From Podaxis mareebaensis (Eukaryota; Basidiomycota; Agaricomycetes; Agaricales; Agaricaceae), in contig JAEUWP010000180.1 in assembly GCA_018524725.1 (NCBI GenBank), positions 496,001-560,000 of the forward strand: a DNA stretch of 64,000 nucleotides, given 5' to 3'. This document shows, in pieces, positions 1 through 11,925 of this stretch. A model generated the notes under the pieces. The model was not told the DNA's origin. It did not search any database and worked only from the letters and a program-made list of their open reading frames with translations. The translations under genes and the position numbers were made by a program. Positions within the stretch are counted from its first letter, which is position 1. Each line of letters starts with the position of its first letter.

Positions 1-984
1 ATCATTAATCGACCCACGAATCGATCCATACCAGTTCTCGTCAATCGCAGCCAGTGAGCGTTCCGGAATTCCTTGTGTTCCGCAGACACTCAGCACACAC
101 GGAGATCCACAACACCACATCTCAAATTGCGTGTTGCTCGTACGGTAACAGCTTGGTATGAGCGTGGTTTCGATATTAATTACACACATATATATCTCGG
201 CTTCTTGGCCCAGTTCTCGTTCGGGTCTCCAGATTTTGTTGGCTTTTGTTCGCTAATCAAGCTTTTGAAGACCGTTAATATCACACTCCAATTACCGACT
301 GCACCTGATGACGATTGAAAGAATTGCGCAGTATATATATTGTTCCTCGGGATTATTCCGATCATCTGAGCCAGCGATATGAAGAACCATCCGCCTCGGG
401 GTTGCTTATTTGACGCTCATGTCTTGAAGGCTCGAAAAGCAGGTAATAGGGTTTCGTTACGATCAGGGTGTCCAGAAGTTCGAGAAATCTAGCTGTATAG
501 CGGGGTTCAAGATTTGTAATAAAGATCAGGATACATTGGTTTATACCAGGAGCAGAACAGCTCGGAATATAATCAGGCCGTTCCTGTTGTCTAAATAAGT
601 TGAGAAGGTCCATGAACGAGTGTAAGTTAGGGTGGATGCGTATGGTGCCGTCAGACACACGAAGTACGCTAGGAGATAGGCAAGGGCGGGGGCGAGAGGA
701 TAGGGGTGTGATAATTGATAACTTTCGTGATATGTCATATCGAAGAATGTCCATCGAAAGCATCGTAACTAGTAGGGGCGAGGAGTAACAGAGCAGGTTA
801 GAATAGCACCAAACACCCAGGAAAGAAAATTATAAACGCAATATCACAGGATATCAGGATGAACGTTCAACGTTCTTTCTGCATGTACCACCCAGTCCCC
901 TCGTGTATCCTGACCTATATGTTCATTGACAAAGGCTGCGCCAAAAACGAGAAGGGCGTAGGTGATCGAGGAAAGCAAGTAGCT
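1..984. other. Intergenic, no gene seen
   Basis: Short ORFs occur on both strands (the longest is 133 codons, minus, 362-763), but none has a recognisable domain, splice pattern or coding-like composition. The right-hand part is presumably the 3' flank of the minus-strand glutaredoxin-like gene that ends at 985. Confidence 0.5.
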
Positions 985-1893
985 TTACGCTTTCCTTTGG
1001 TGCTTCTTCTTCCTCGCTCCATCAATTACCGCGCCAGATTGAGCGATCATTTGTCGCAACGTTCCGTCTTTATCCATTCTACGGATGTCCTCCATCGATC
1101 CGACCAATTTACCAGCAACGATTAGGATCGGCAATTCATCGAAGGAGGTCAGTCGATGAAGCATGGGGACGAGGACGTCAGCATCGTCGCGCACATCGAC
1201 ATCGATGATGGTGGGCGATGGTTTTAGGTTCAAATCATTCAATATCGCCTTAAGCTCGCGCGAAACTGGGGAATAAAACTGTGAGGGTGGTTCGAAGGTT
1301 AGTGCTTGAATTTTAGTAAGACGTCAAAGAAGTACACAAACTTTGGAATAAACGAAGACTGGGTTCCTCGACCAGACATCGTCAACCATGGCTCGCACTT
1401 CTTCAGAAGCACGAGGGCCCCTCGTGTCGAAGTCCAGTACCAGCTGGGGATCAATAGGGGTGGATGGGTCAACAAAGGATGGAATTTGGTTCTGGGGCAG
1501 ACTGGCGAGGAAACTCGAGATAGCGGCAAGCTCCTCAGCACTGGTAAGCTGTATTTGTTGCGCCGTTTGTTTTGAACTTGGTACCGTAGTCAAACCGGAA
1601 TTGCGTATCGCTTCTAGTGCGACGGTGAGCTGGCTGGGTGCGGGCTTGACCTCTGACTTCCGTAGAACAAGTGAGGTGCTGGGGCCAAGACAGTGTACGA
1701 GAAAGACATAGGCGGACAGCAAGATGAGGGAGAGCAGTGCGAGGAGCGTAGCGCGCTGCTTTGACTTGCGTGGATGAAGGGCGGCGGCGAGTTGCGCCAT
1801 GAGCGGAGGCGGCTGCGGCTTCTCGTCGGGGGTGTGGAGAGGAAGGAGGTGCTCCTGAAGAGCAGTGCGACTGGTGATGCGGGGAATGGGCAT
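985..1893 (-). CDS. Membrane-anchored glutaredoxin-like protein lacking the active-site cysteine
   Basis: Two exons (1342-1893, 985-1278; 63-nt intron) give 281 aa. Residues 50-69 form one hydrophobic segment after a basic stretch (PRKSKQR), so this should be a type II protein with its C-terminal domain in the secretory lumen, as in yeast Grx6/Grx7. The C-terminal ~110 residues follow the glutaredoxin plan: a PVFVYSK strand, an IIDVDVRDD strand, then ELPILIVAGKLVGSMEDI where the family has TVPNIFxxGxxIGGxxDL. The position of the CPYC/CPYS motif reads SPVS (residues 187-190), so the nucleophilic cysteine is replaced by serine. Redox catalysis by the usual mechanism is therefore doubtful; glutathione binding or a structural role is possible. 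The paralogue at 4832-5663 keeps Cys. Family assignment is firm, function is inferred. Confidence 0.8.
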
Positions 1894-3357
1894 TAGGGAG
1901 GGGAAGTTAGTAAAGAACGTGGTGGTGGTTGATAATGAAGCTTGAAGTGGTTAAAGGAGTTCAGTGCAAGGTTCGCTTCTTGTTTTGTCTCATCAATAAC
2001 AACAATTGTTCCGAATACACCAGTCATTGCATTTTACACTACTGCCTTCTTAATTTACTAGACTTTTCCTGTCATCTATGCTTGGCCGCCCAAGAGACGA
2101 CAGATACCGTCTATCAAGTAGCCATGGAGCCCCCGCTCTCTCGACGTCCTTGTCCATCATTTTTGCGGGGAAACGTGGCGCCGACAACACCCGTTCCGGG
2201 TTTGCCGGCTTTGGAAAGTCAGCTCCCACCATAAACATGGGCTATCTCAAATGCTAACTTCGCGGCCAACCCACCCACCTGCTCACAGACTTCCGCGTTG
2301 CTGTTGGGCTTTCGAGTCAACAGTTGCCTACCCCACGAGAAGGTCGCCGGTCATATGAATGAAAGCTGGCTACCATGACATTATGCCTTCATGCCCGCGG
2401 TAGTGATACGGCTGATTCTGAGGTTCTTAAAAGGTCCTATGGGCCAATACCGAGGTGGATATGCCTTTATATGTACGTCCTTGTTCCCTGCCTCGTGGTT
2501 CGTGTTCCATCATCATGTGGTCATCTCTCAAGGTAGTTCTGGTGACCGTTCATTATGCCTCTCTTCGGCATCTGCTTGCGCTAAATCGACTATATCGTAG
2601 GACTTCACTGCTCATCTCAGCCCAGGAAGCCATGTCGTCAGTTTACCTTTCAAGCCTCGTTGCCACCCAGGTCGTCGATCCTCGGAAATATTGACACCTT
2701 TCAAATAAACTTGCTTTGGATCTTCCGTTTCTAAAGCTGCTTGATAGTGTCTCTTCCATCCTGCGAAGGCTGTCATTATTTTTAGGACTAATCAAGCCTC
2801 GTGCTCGTGGCCGGGAATACGATTATAGCACCTGCCTCATCTTATACAGTCCGGAACTTCATCGAAATAAAATCGGACACCAGGACGCCCGTTGACCAGG
2901 TCAGGAGCCCATGTCACCCGGATCGCCCAAGCCGTTGTTAAACTGTTGGAACACTGGCGGTGGAAGTGACGACTTTTGGGAGTATAACTGTATAGGGGTT
3001 CAAGAGTTCGCCCTAGAGCTTTTGAGTCCAAGGAGCATGATTACCACACCCCTTGCCTGGCATCCTGAATGAATACAACTGAAAGGATTTTTTTTTGAAT
3101 CCCCACGTTAAATTTCGACATCTCCAATTCGGTTCCCCCCACCTTCGACAGGGGTATTTCCGTGTGCCACGCGAACGAGGTCGAAACTTAAGAGAAGCTG
3201 CCACGAGCAGGTCATCCATCGCACCATCTCCGGATAAAAGTCGCCGATGAGGTATGTATTTTCTCAACAAACACATTCTTGTGAGGTATAAAACAGCAAC
3301 TGTCTAACATTCGTTCACTAGATTCATTCGGAACTTTGCTCTCGAAGAACCTCGAGC
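1894..3357. other. Divergent intergenic region
   Basis: About 1.5 kb between the minus-strand glutaredoxin-like gene and the plus-strand esterase. It should hold both promoters. Apart from the TATA-like element listed separately, I see no gene, repeat or recognised site. Confidence 0.5.
3287..3293 (+). promoter_or_regulatory. TATA box of the esterase gene
   Basis: A perfect TATAAAA lies 65 nt upstream of the esterase ATG, a fitting position for an inducible secreted-enzyme promoter with a short 5' UTR. It is seen in the sequence; its use is inferred. Confidence 0.5.
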
Positions 3358-4659
3358 ATGTTATCTGCACTCTCGAAAAGTTTATTTGCATTGGCAACGG
3401 CGGCTCTGGGTGCCAATGCAGCTCTTTCTACCCTGCAACAACAAACCGGCAACTGGGGAGCCAACCCCACGAATGTCGGTTTCTTCTACTATAAACCCCC
3501 GAGCCTCCCGGCGAAGCCTGCATTGATTGTGGCCATGCACTACTGCACGGGTACTGCTCAGGCCTATTTCTCTGGCACACAATACGCCAATTTGGCTGAC
3601 CAGTACAAATTCATCGTGATCTACCCTGACGCTCCCGATTCTGGAGGGTGTTGGGATGTCCACTCCCAGGGTACTCTCACTCATGACGGCGGTGGTGACT
3701 CCTTGGCTATCGCAAACATGGTTCGCTACGCTATTGCGAACTGGGGTGTTGATTCATCACGGGTCTTCATGACCGGAACTTCCTCCGGGGCCATGATGAC
3801 CAATGTTCTGGCTGGCGCGTACCCTGATCTCTTCAAGGCTGGCGCCGCCTTCGCTGGTGTCCCTTATGGCTGCTTCGCTGGTCCGAATATGTGGAACAAC
3901 GCGTGTGCCCAAGGCCAAACCACCAAGACTCCTCAGGAATGGGTGGGTATTTGACACACGAATGTTTTGAATATCAATAAGTTAACGAGCTTCATCTCCC
4001 AGGGTGACATGGTCCGTTCGGGATACCCGGGCTACACGGGCGCTAGGCCGAAAATGCAGATCTGGCAGGGAACGCTGTGAGTCACGGCGCTTATTATGCC
4101 AGCCATTCCGCTGGATTGCAAACTGACCATCTTCCTCTTGTTCACAGTGACACTACCCTCAACTACCACAATTTCGCCGAAGGCATCAAGCAATGGACAA
4201 ACGTTTTCAACTACAGCCAAACCCCAACTTCGACTCAACAGAACTCGCCTTTGTCTGGGTGGACTCGCTCCATTTACGGACCTAACTTCCAGGCTATCAG
4301 TGCTGCTGGTGTAGACCACAACATTCCAGTCCAAGCCAATGATGTTCTCAACTGGTTCGGTATCACCGGCGGTGGGGGATCTCCAGGTCCTACTACCCCG
4401 CCCACAACAACAACGACTTCTAATGGGGCAACTCAGACCCACTGGGGACAATGTGGCGGGTGCGCAGCATTCCCGGTTTTCAGCTTCGTGATATCCAAAC
4501 TGACTTGCCATGTCATTTATAGAACGGGGTGGACTGGGCCTACCGTTTGCGCCTCCCCATACACCTGTCAGGCCATCAATCAGTGGTATTCTCAGGTACG
4601 TATTACCTCCTTGGCTGTTTCTTTCGCATGAAAACTGATTGTGGGTATAGTGCGTATGA
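3358..4659 (+). CDS. Secreted acetyl-xylan/feruloyl esterase (CE1) with C-terminal CBM1
   Basis: Five exons (3358-3942, 4003-4076, 4148-4459, 4523-4595, 4651-4659) give 350 aa. A signal peptide covers about residues 1-21 (ends LGANA). The catalytic domain is of the CE1 / PHB-depolymerase-like esterase type: nucleophile motif GTSSG (Ser142), the upstream strand [12 protein letters not shown], and [20 protein letters not shown] in the acid/His-containing half. A Pro/Thr-rich linker ([12 protein letters not shown]) leads to a family-1 cellulose-binding module, [16 protein letters not shown] to YSQCV, split by an intron inside its GG. The last coding exon is only TGC GTA TGA. The enzyme should deacetylate xylan or release ferulate from plant cell wall outside the cell; the two activities cannot be told apart from sequence alone. 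Confidence 0.93.
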
Positions 4660-4831
4660 ATATGGCATGATTCCACGGTCAACTTAAGACGGAACGGGAA
4701 CGAGAGCGACACCGGTATTGCGGATTTCGAGTAACCTTAGTTTATCCTGTAGTGTATTCGCGATGTGGGAATGGTCGTCTGCATTGTGGTACACTCCAAA
4801 TATCGTATTAAAAATATAACAAATTCGAAGT

Positions 4832-5663
4832 TCATTGATTATTTTTATTCCCCACAGAAACTCCAGCATTCTTCAATGTACTCGCAAGTGATTTCGTAAC
4901 ATGCAATGCTTGCAAATCGTCGGAACCTCCCAGTGACTTCCCGCGGACGAGAATGTTTGGAAACGTGGAGTGATGAGTAAGGCGGGTGAGAAGTGCCTTG
5001 AGGACATTCGAGTCGTCTGTTCACACTTCAGAGATTGCGCAGCACTTTGATGAGAAAAGGATGTCATACCTCTCAGATCAACTTCTATGACCTTGACTGG
5101 TGGATGAAGATCATATGTAGACAGCAGGCTCTTGGCTTTCTTGGAATACCTGAGGAACCGAGTTCAAAGTTAGCAACGGAGGGACCGCATGATCTGGGAA
5201 GGTTGTCTACTCACGGGCAAAAAGTCTGTTCACATCAAATTACAGAAATCAGCCATCGAGGGAATTCACGCATTCTCTGTCGAAAACACACCTTGCTGAA
5301 TACGACAACCGGGTACTCCGCATTCAACCTTTCCACTTCCACATCCCAATCTAGGTTTTTGTTTCCTGCGGCGTAGACGTCCAAGCTGACGGGCTTCGTC
5401 GGATCCAATTCCACGTTGTTGGTAAGCACATGTTGGTACTCGTCCGAATCCGCGGTAACGAGATGGAGCAACCCATAAATCTCATCAACATTGACTTTCT
5501 TCGTACTGAAAGCTTGCGCGATCCTGGCGCGTGAAGAGGTCATGATATCTGCGTCTTTCCAGGATTCTGGAAGTTCCCATGACAGGCCAAAGGACCAGGC
5601 AAGTGCCAAAAGGACGCAAAGAAGGATAAAGAGACGAACTGGTGTGCGGCGGAGGAGCGACAT
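4832..5663 (-). CDS. Membrane-anchored glutaredoxin (CPYS type)
   Basis: Four exons (5292-5663, 5215-5225, 5070-5149, 4832-5016) give 215 aa. Residues 11-26 form a hydrophobic anchor right after MSLLRRTPVR, predicting a type II protein of the ER/Golgi, like yeast Grx6/Grx7. The glutaredoxin domain has VVVFSK, the active site CPYS (Cys127), VKVIEVDLRDD and FPNILVRGKSLGGSDDL, the last being the GSH-binding GG-D region. The 11-nt second exon codes for Thr-Phe-Cys-Pro, so the catalytic cysteine sits in a microexon with clean flanking splice sites; skipping it shifts the frame. Monothiol glutaredoxin activity is inferred from the single active-site cysteine. It converges with the esterase gene (172 nt apart). 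Confidence 0.9.
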
Positions 5664-6126
5664 GTGGACGTGTCGTGCGATGATCTAGGTGGAAGCTTGA
5701 GGAGGCATGTTTGACAGTGATTTATGTAACGGGAGGACGACCATGCGTAGCCACCCCCATCATGATGGCAGTTTAAAAATACGTGTTGTCGATGGAAACA
5801 CTGACAAAATACCGCAGCCAACAACACTGATTGACCTTGCGGCTGGCCTTTTGGGCCATTTGAGTCGTGCGGCGGCGCAACGTCAACAAGCACCTATATT
5901 CTCTCAAAGCTGCGAAGTCACTCACAGTGACAATTCCCTGACTGACGGGAGAAGATCTCTCCAATATACTCCAACACAAGTCCGTCGGCACTCCATTTCA
6001 AAGAATACAAAGAAGGGTGACGCCGACTTTACCGAGACCTATTTTTGTGTGATTTTACGATGGGAAAATCGCGATTGGTTGATTGATTGCACTCTCCAAA
6101 AGTTGTGTACCGTCATCACAGAAAAT

Positions 6127-7128
6127 ATGGCTGAAAACGCAAAATCTTTCCCGAAGGTCGAATATGTTCTTTTCGACATGGACGGTGCGCCAGCTCCATC
6201 GCTGTCCCCTTCACGTTCTCATTTCTCACCCTATCTCCAGGGCTTATGATAGACTCAGAGAAAATTTATACCGATGTGACGAGTCAGTCCCACGTTAGAC
6301 TCAACGAGTTAGATGGGTCATAATATCCAGATGTTGTTGAATAGATGAGATCCTTGGGAAATATGGAAAAGAAATGACCTGGGATATCAAGGCGGGTTGC
6401 ATGGGTAAACGTGAGCTTCTAGACCCAATCCTTATCTTATTTACTTAGTCAAACAACTTTCTCGCACAGCGGAACGCCAGGCTGCTGAACACCTCCTATC
6501 TTTTTTTCCGGACATAGATCTGACGCTGGAAGATTACCTGGCAGAACGGAATAAGCTACAAGACGAGAGATGGCCCACAGTTCCTCTTCTCCCTGGTGTC
6601 AAGAAACTGGTTCACCACCTCGAAGCTAACAACATTCCCATCGCAATCGCCACAGGGTCCCGTAGGCGAAACTACGAGATGAAGACAGGCCACCTTCAGG
6701 ATGTTTTCGGCTGTTTCAAGGGTAAGGTGGTGTGCGGGGACGATGTTCATCATGCAATAAAGGGAAAACCAGCCCCTGATATCTTCATCATCGCCGCGCA
6801 GAAACTATTGTCTCGGAATGTCGGTCCTATTAAAGGCCCCATTACGGAGGACCAAAAGGAAGAAAGGAGAAAGGGTCTTGTTTTTGAAGACGGTCTCCCC
6901 GGAATGCAAGCGGGGAAAAGAGCGGGGATGTTAGGTTCGTATGGATCCTTTAGGTTGCTGATTGACGATTAAATATGGCCCTTTCTCTCACACACAGTTG
7001 TGTGGGTTCCTGATAACAACCTTTTGGGTGTTGACTATTCAGGGGAGGAGAGAGCCGATCAGATTTTGAAGACTCTGGAGGATTTCGTACCGGAGCAGTG
7101 GGGTCTACCACCTTACCCCCCTCAATGA
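6127..7128 (+). CDS. HAD-superfamily phosphatase (pseudouridine-5'-phosphatase / HDHD1-like)
   Basis: Five exons (6127-6184, 6241-6282, 6345-6410, 6470-6934, 6998-7128) give 253 aa. Motif I is FDMDG (residues 16-20, nucleophile Asp17, general acid Asp19), split by the first intron. The cap-domain segment KIYTDVTNEIL is typical of the HDHD1/beta-phosphoglucomutase-like branch. Motif II is IATGS, motif III the Lys in IKGKPAPDIF, and motif IV VFEDGLPG. The ending GMLVVWVPDNN to EQWGLPPYPPQ matches eukaryotic HDHD1-like proteins. It should be a soluble small-molecule phosphatase; the substrate (pseudouridine 5'-phosphate or a sugar phosphate) is inferred from family only. Confidence 0.9.
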
Positions 7129-10100
7129 TGGCTTGACGTTTCTATTAACGGGCCTATCATTAGTCAGGCTTTGTATAATTCGATTCAAATCCCAGGCATT
7201 TAGAGCGATCTCCAACCACATGTTCTTGCCTCCGAGTCGGATTTAGTGCAGAAGACCTTGTCGGTTCTTCATTCAACGCTTAGTATATTTACCGCAGTCA
7301 TTTGTCCTTTTCAGAGAAACAAGTCGCTTCTATGTTATTGGAAAAGGTACAAGCTCGCCACCGAAAACTTGGCACCTGATAATCGACCACACGAAGTCCC
7401 ACTTAATAAAGGACTGTACCTAATTATTCTGTTCTACATTGATAGATGCGTATGACTCGGGTGCCTGTTCTTCTTACGTTCCCACTCCAGCGGAGCTGGG
7501 TGCTACATCTTTCAGCATGAATGTTGAGCGCCTCTGGGAGAGTCGAGTAAAATTAGAGGAATATACCAAAGCACCAAAATGCCAATCACTGGCCTAACCA
7601 CAAGATTGGATTATCGATCAGACGCTAGTTAGGTTATTTGTGCCACAGTGGCCGATACATCGATACCAGCTGATACCGTCTTGTTTATGAAATGATATTT
7701 TGAGATGTGTCACTTATGTCATGTTCCAGCGAAGATTTCAACATCATGACCTATGGTTGAAGGGGTGAACCACATGTACGAACCGGTGGGTGTTCGTAGC
7801 CCCTTTCATCATTGAACCTAGAGTTGATAATCGAGCCAAACTGACATTCTGTCAGTTTCAGCCGGTCTTGTTGCTCTATGTCAGCCCCGCTTCGGCCACT
7901 GCCGCAAGGGCAAATCGAGGTGTACCTCGCCTTGACTGTAGCCACAAGTGTAGGTCTCGTGGTATTGGTCTGGCACGCAACTCCATACGATGCTGAGTCG
8001 CATATTAACTAAAAGGCCTTTGTCCCCAGGTTTCTATCTCAACGCGACAACGTTCGTGCACCAGTCAATAATTTGTCATGATTTGCATGTTCCTGATGGC
8101 GTCCAGCTCTGATTCATATAACAACGCTTATTAAAAATGAGTAAGGGCAGACGGGGCTATCTTGTCGTTTGCTGGTATTAAAACTCCTTAATCGTGCCCC
8201 GCTGACGTTGTTCCTTCCACAACACTTGCCTGACAAGTCTGGACCGGCGTTTTGTCCATTGTGGTACCTGGCTACTGTTGTAAATATCTCTGACGTACGT
8301 GTGCGAAAGACCTTTTCCTAGGAACAGGTGTAGTCCCGGTCCCTGGATGAGGTGTCGCCATTGTTATAGCGCTACTGCGGCCACGTCAACCACCTGGTCA
8401 GAGCACATCGCTCCCTGCCCGTTCTTGCTATTTTCATGCCCGCGCCGTACCCGTGGGGAATAAGATCATTGCCCGAATGGTGATATTCAAGTAGGCCTTA
8501 CTCACGAGGCACCTCTACATCGACATGGTCACGTAACGGAGGCCGTTCATCGGACAAAGGAACCGTCATCAATTGACAGGGCTTTGACTCGTACAGAAAA
8601 CTTGACATTCAACGCGAATGACTATTGAATGGCCACCGTCCAGATTGACCCGTGTCTTTGGTAGAATTTGGCGCGAAATTTTGACTGCCTCGCAAATGAA
8701 CCACCGGCGACATCGCGATTGCATTTGTGGAATCAACATAAGTCTTTTACGCATCTAGCGGTGCGGTATTTAAGTTTCCACCGGACGCACATAGTCTCCT
8801 ACTCGGACGAACTAAACTGTATCCTGGTTCGCCCGTGGTAAGTATCATTTATTGGAGCTCAATGCCAGAGGAACTTGCTGCAGTTACCCTTCTCCGGACA
8901 TTCGGTTTCGGTTTTACTGGCTTCATAAATGGTCACTCTTTCAGTGGCATTTAATACGCCGGTTTGGTACGCTGCTGCGCTAGTGCGATTGTCGCTGATC
9001 AACAGGAGCCTCAAATCTTTCTGGATCGTACTTGCCTCTTTCTCATTCCCAATGTACGCCCACCCCGATTTTCTACTCGCCGGGTCTATCTCGCTTGGAG
9101 TACCTCCGTACATTTCTTCCTCCCTTGTCCAAACTCGGAACCATCGGGCCCACAATCTAGCTGTGATCACGGGAGTGACCCACAGATACCTGGTCCCGTT
9201 CTTTTCGCCAACTCTCCTGGGACTAGGTTTCAATACATAGCCCCGAAGCAACGGTTCAATACGTTCCAAGGTCAAAAACTACAAGTCTTCATTCCGAATA
9301 TGTTATCCCCAATGGCATAAGCCCAGTTATCGCAACGGAGGATCACTTGCACCACTCAGTCCTGAGTCACGACTACCACCATCCCTGCCCCATTTGACGA
9401 AAAACATGTCCGTTTTGTTTGTCCAATCGGGTAAAATTATCTATGAAGAGGCATCATGACACTACGGCTACATGTGCACGCAACAGGGTGATACAGACCC
9501 TGGACCTACAAACAAGACGGCCACCTCCAATTTTGGGCTGTGATCCACCTGAGCCCCACAGGGCATACTGGGTAAAAGCAGAACGGGTCGCGTACGAAAG
9601 GTCTAACATCCTGCTGAGACGGTGGCGTTTTGTATCAGTCCACCCCTTTGAAGATACAGTTATGAGGGTAATCAGCAGATTATCTCACCGGAAGCTATCG
9701 TTGCGTTATGCCTCTTATGACGCGGCGGCGTCTCAAGAACATTCAATCTATTACTCAAAGCCTCTTGACAGTATAAGACAAGGCTTGTGAAAGTGCAGGG
9801 AAGAACTGTCAAGTGTTTTGTCGTGCTTCTAAGGTTCTTCTATCGACGTTGGATGATGATCTCACTGATGCCGTAGGCATGAATCACATCTACGCGCAGG
9901 GTTGATTGGGATCGATGATAGATATCGTTCGAGGGGATTAAAATGATTCAGGAAGCGTGAAAGTGATCGCGTGAGTTGAAGTGTAGCATTGTATAGATAC
10001 AGTAATGCTTAAACGTCCAGCAGGCATCATAATAGTATGTACCCAATATAGAGAATAGAGGGATACCAGTTTTCAATCCACAAGACCCGAATATAACGTG

Positions 10101-10182
10101 TCCATGTATGTAACTACGGTCTCTTGTTCTTACTCCGGCTTTCCAACCTTACCGCTCCTTCCTTGATGCGAAGCTTGTCAGC

Positions 10183-11000
10183 CTAAGAAGCTTTACCAAC
10201 ACCTTTCATCCCTGACTTCAAACCAGTAGGGCTGCTTGACAGTGGCTCGGCCGTGGTTGTCAGTCTGAGCAGGTTGACTTTTGGTCGACTTCTTCCATTC
10301 AGTCCCACCGGGGCCCAGTGACTTGGTTTCGGAATTACTGATATAAGACCAGGCCAAAGTTTGAAGTCCGCTGCAGGGAGCCTACTCCGCAGTTTTGGGA
10401 TGAGAACCCTTCCGTTGAAGGCCGAAGTGATAGTATTAGAGTTCCGTCGCATGGGCAACACCTACGCATTAGCATTCAGATTGGGCTGGGAGGACATAGC
10501 CATCATATTGGGAGGTTCAGGCCGGATAGGATCAATGGTTTTCACAAGTGTCGATTTGAGAGCGAAGTTCAGCTCGTATGCCTCTAAGGCAAGTCAAACC
10601 CGCGGAAGCGGTAGTTACAGCAACCAGTGACATGGCGGAAGGATGCCATAGCTTAGAGCCCGGAGTTGGCGCTGTTGGTTCTCGCGACGTTCGTGCAAGC
10701 CAAGCATGTGGGCTCTTGATTCCAATGGAAGTGACGATAAGGGTAGATGTCATATTCTCATTAGTCGCAATCTTGGAGTAAGTGGCCTGTTTGGTTTGAG
10801 AGCACGCTTGGAGAAGCCTGCTGCGATCCGAGCCGCTCTGTCGGAGAGAGCGAATTGGCGAGGAGGTGGCGACCCTGAGCTGAATCTGACAGCAACTTGA
10901 ATTCTTATTCCTCGCTGGTCGGCCTCGTCGTGACTGACGCAGTCAGCTGGTTCAGGAAGCCTGTCAAAGAAGGCCTTTATCTCCCTGGACGACTAGATGT
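10183..11000 (-). pseudogene. Possible degenerate gene, minus strand
   Basis: Reading the minus strand, short stretches with sensible codon use follow each other but change frame without good introns: one from about 10993 to 10755 (includes EIKAFFDRLPEPADCVSH), one around 10765-10600 (MTSTLIVTSIGIKSPHAWLA), one about 10578-10465 (YELNFALKSTLVKTIDPIRP) ending at a possible GTAGGT donor, and one down to 10183. The implied introns would be 34-42 nt or break phase. This may be a decayed gene, a gene I failed to model, or chance. I do not recognise the protein. Confidence 0.25.
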
Positions 11001-11649
11001 TGTCATTGTCGTGTCAAGTATCGTCACCCCGGCAGGAATGTAGAGAAAAACACTTGATGGACCCATGAACGTCGGAGGGACCCAGTGCCACCGCCAGTTT
11101 CTACTTATAAGCAGCTCGAGTCGCAAGTTTATCGGCTTACAACGATATTGCTGACTCCGAAGATACTACAGAAGTGCGATCCTCACGATCAACAAGATCG
11201 CCAGAATGTGAAAGTCGTCGATAGCAGAATTAGTGAGGGTGTTGCCGCTAGACAGGGACCGTGTATATTTCGAGAAATGTGAGGCTTCTACGTTGAAGCG
11301 TGACGCCATGGTGTTCTGCGATTTCCAGATACCGGAGTGTCCTCAAAGAAGTCTGATACACAATGCCTGAGATATCCGAAGCTGGAGTAGACCTTAGAAG
11401 ATGGAGGAGACACAGGGACTAAAGGTGCGCTTGTGTAGGACAGACCACCTAGACCAAATGTATGTGAATATACTTATGTTCACTGGGGCAACGAAATGTG
11501 AATGTGACAATACGAGGCGCGATGAATCTATGTTACTTCTCAGTAGTCTGTGCTCCCAATTTTATCGGTTCGTGAGGATGGTTCAGCATGCATGTCGGAC
11601 GTGCAATTTTTGCTGGTCATTTGAGCGACAGAAGCTTTTGACCCATCAA

Positions 11650-11925
11650 TGTACGAAGGTCTAAGGCCGGACACTATGGACGAACTCTTTGTGTTAGGAG
11701 CTCGAGAGGATACGGGCGGATGGGGGCACATCGTAATTACGGGGACCCCGGATCCTGAACTCACTAAAGAGCAGAACGACCGAAAGCACGGCGAGTAGAG
11801 AAAACTGGCAAAGAATTTGTATTAACTCCAGCACCCCCGACCGTTGTGGAGGGAATGACCTGGGAAGAGTTATTTTCTGCATCCGGGATAGATATTTGTC
11901 GTCTGCAAGCCGAGTCAAAGGTATA
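11650..11925 (+). pseudogene. Frame-broken coding-like block of unknown origin
   Basis: After a possible acceptor (CGACAG, ending at 11630), the plus strand reads as an acidic, ordinary-looking protein segment (includes MYEGLRPDTMDELFVLG) up to a TAG at about 11799. From there coding character continues in another frame (includes KEFVLTPAPPTVVEGMTWEE) to about 11925, where AAG|GTATAG could be a donor. Joining the two by an intron fails on phase and length, so a one-base indel or a wrong model is implied. It lies on the same strand and just upstream of the Bax-inhibitor gene. No family recognised. Confidence 0.3.

Noticed and set aside
5707..6249. 180-codon plus-strand ORF upstream of the HAD phosphatase
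   Set aside because: Its end overlaps the true first exon and first intron of the phosphatase in another frame-context; the upstream part has no domain and is likely promoter and leader.
8859..9320. Overlapping ORFs on both strands (138, 103 and 118 codons)
   Set aside because: No domain, no splice signals to extend them, and no way to prefer a strand; kept only as part of the gene-poor region.
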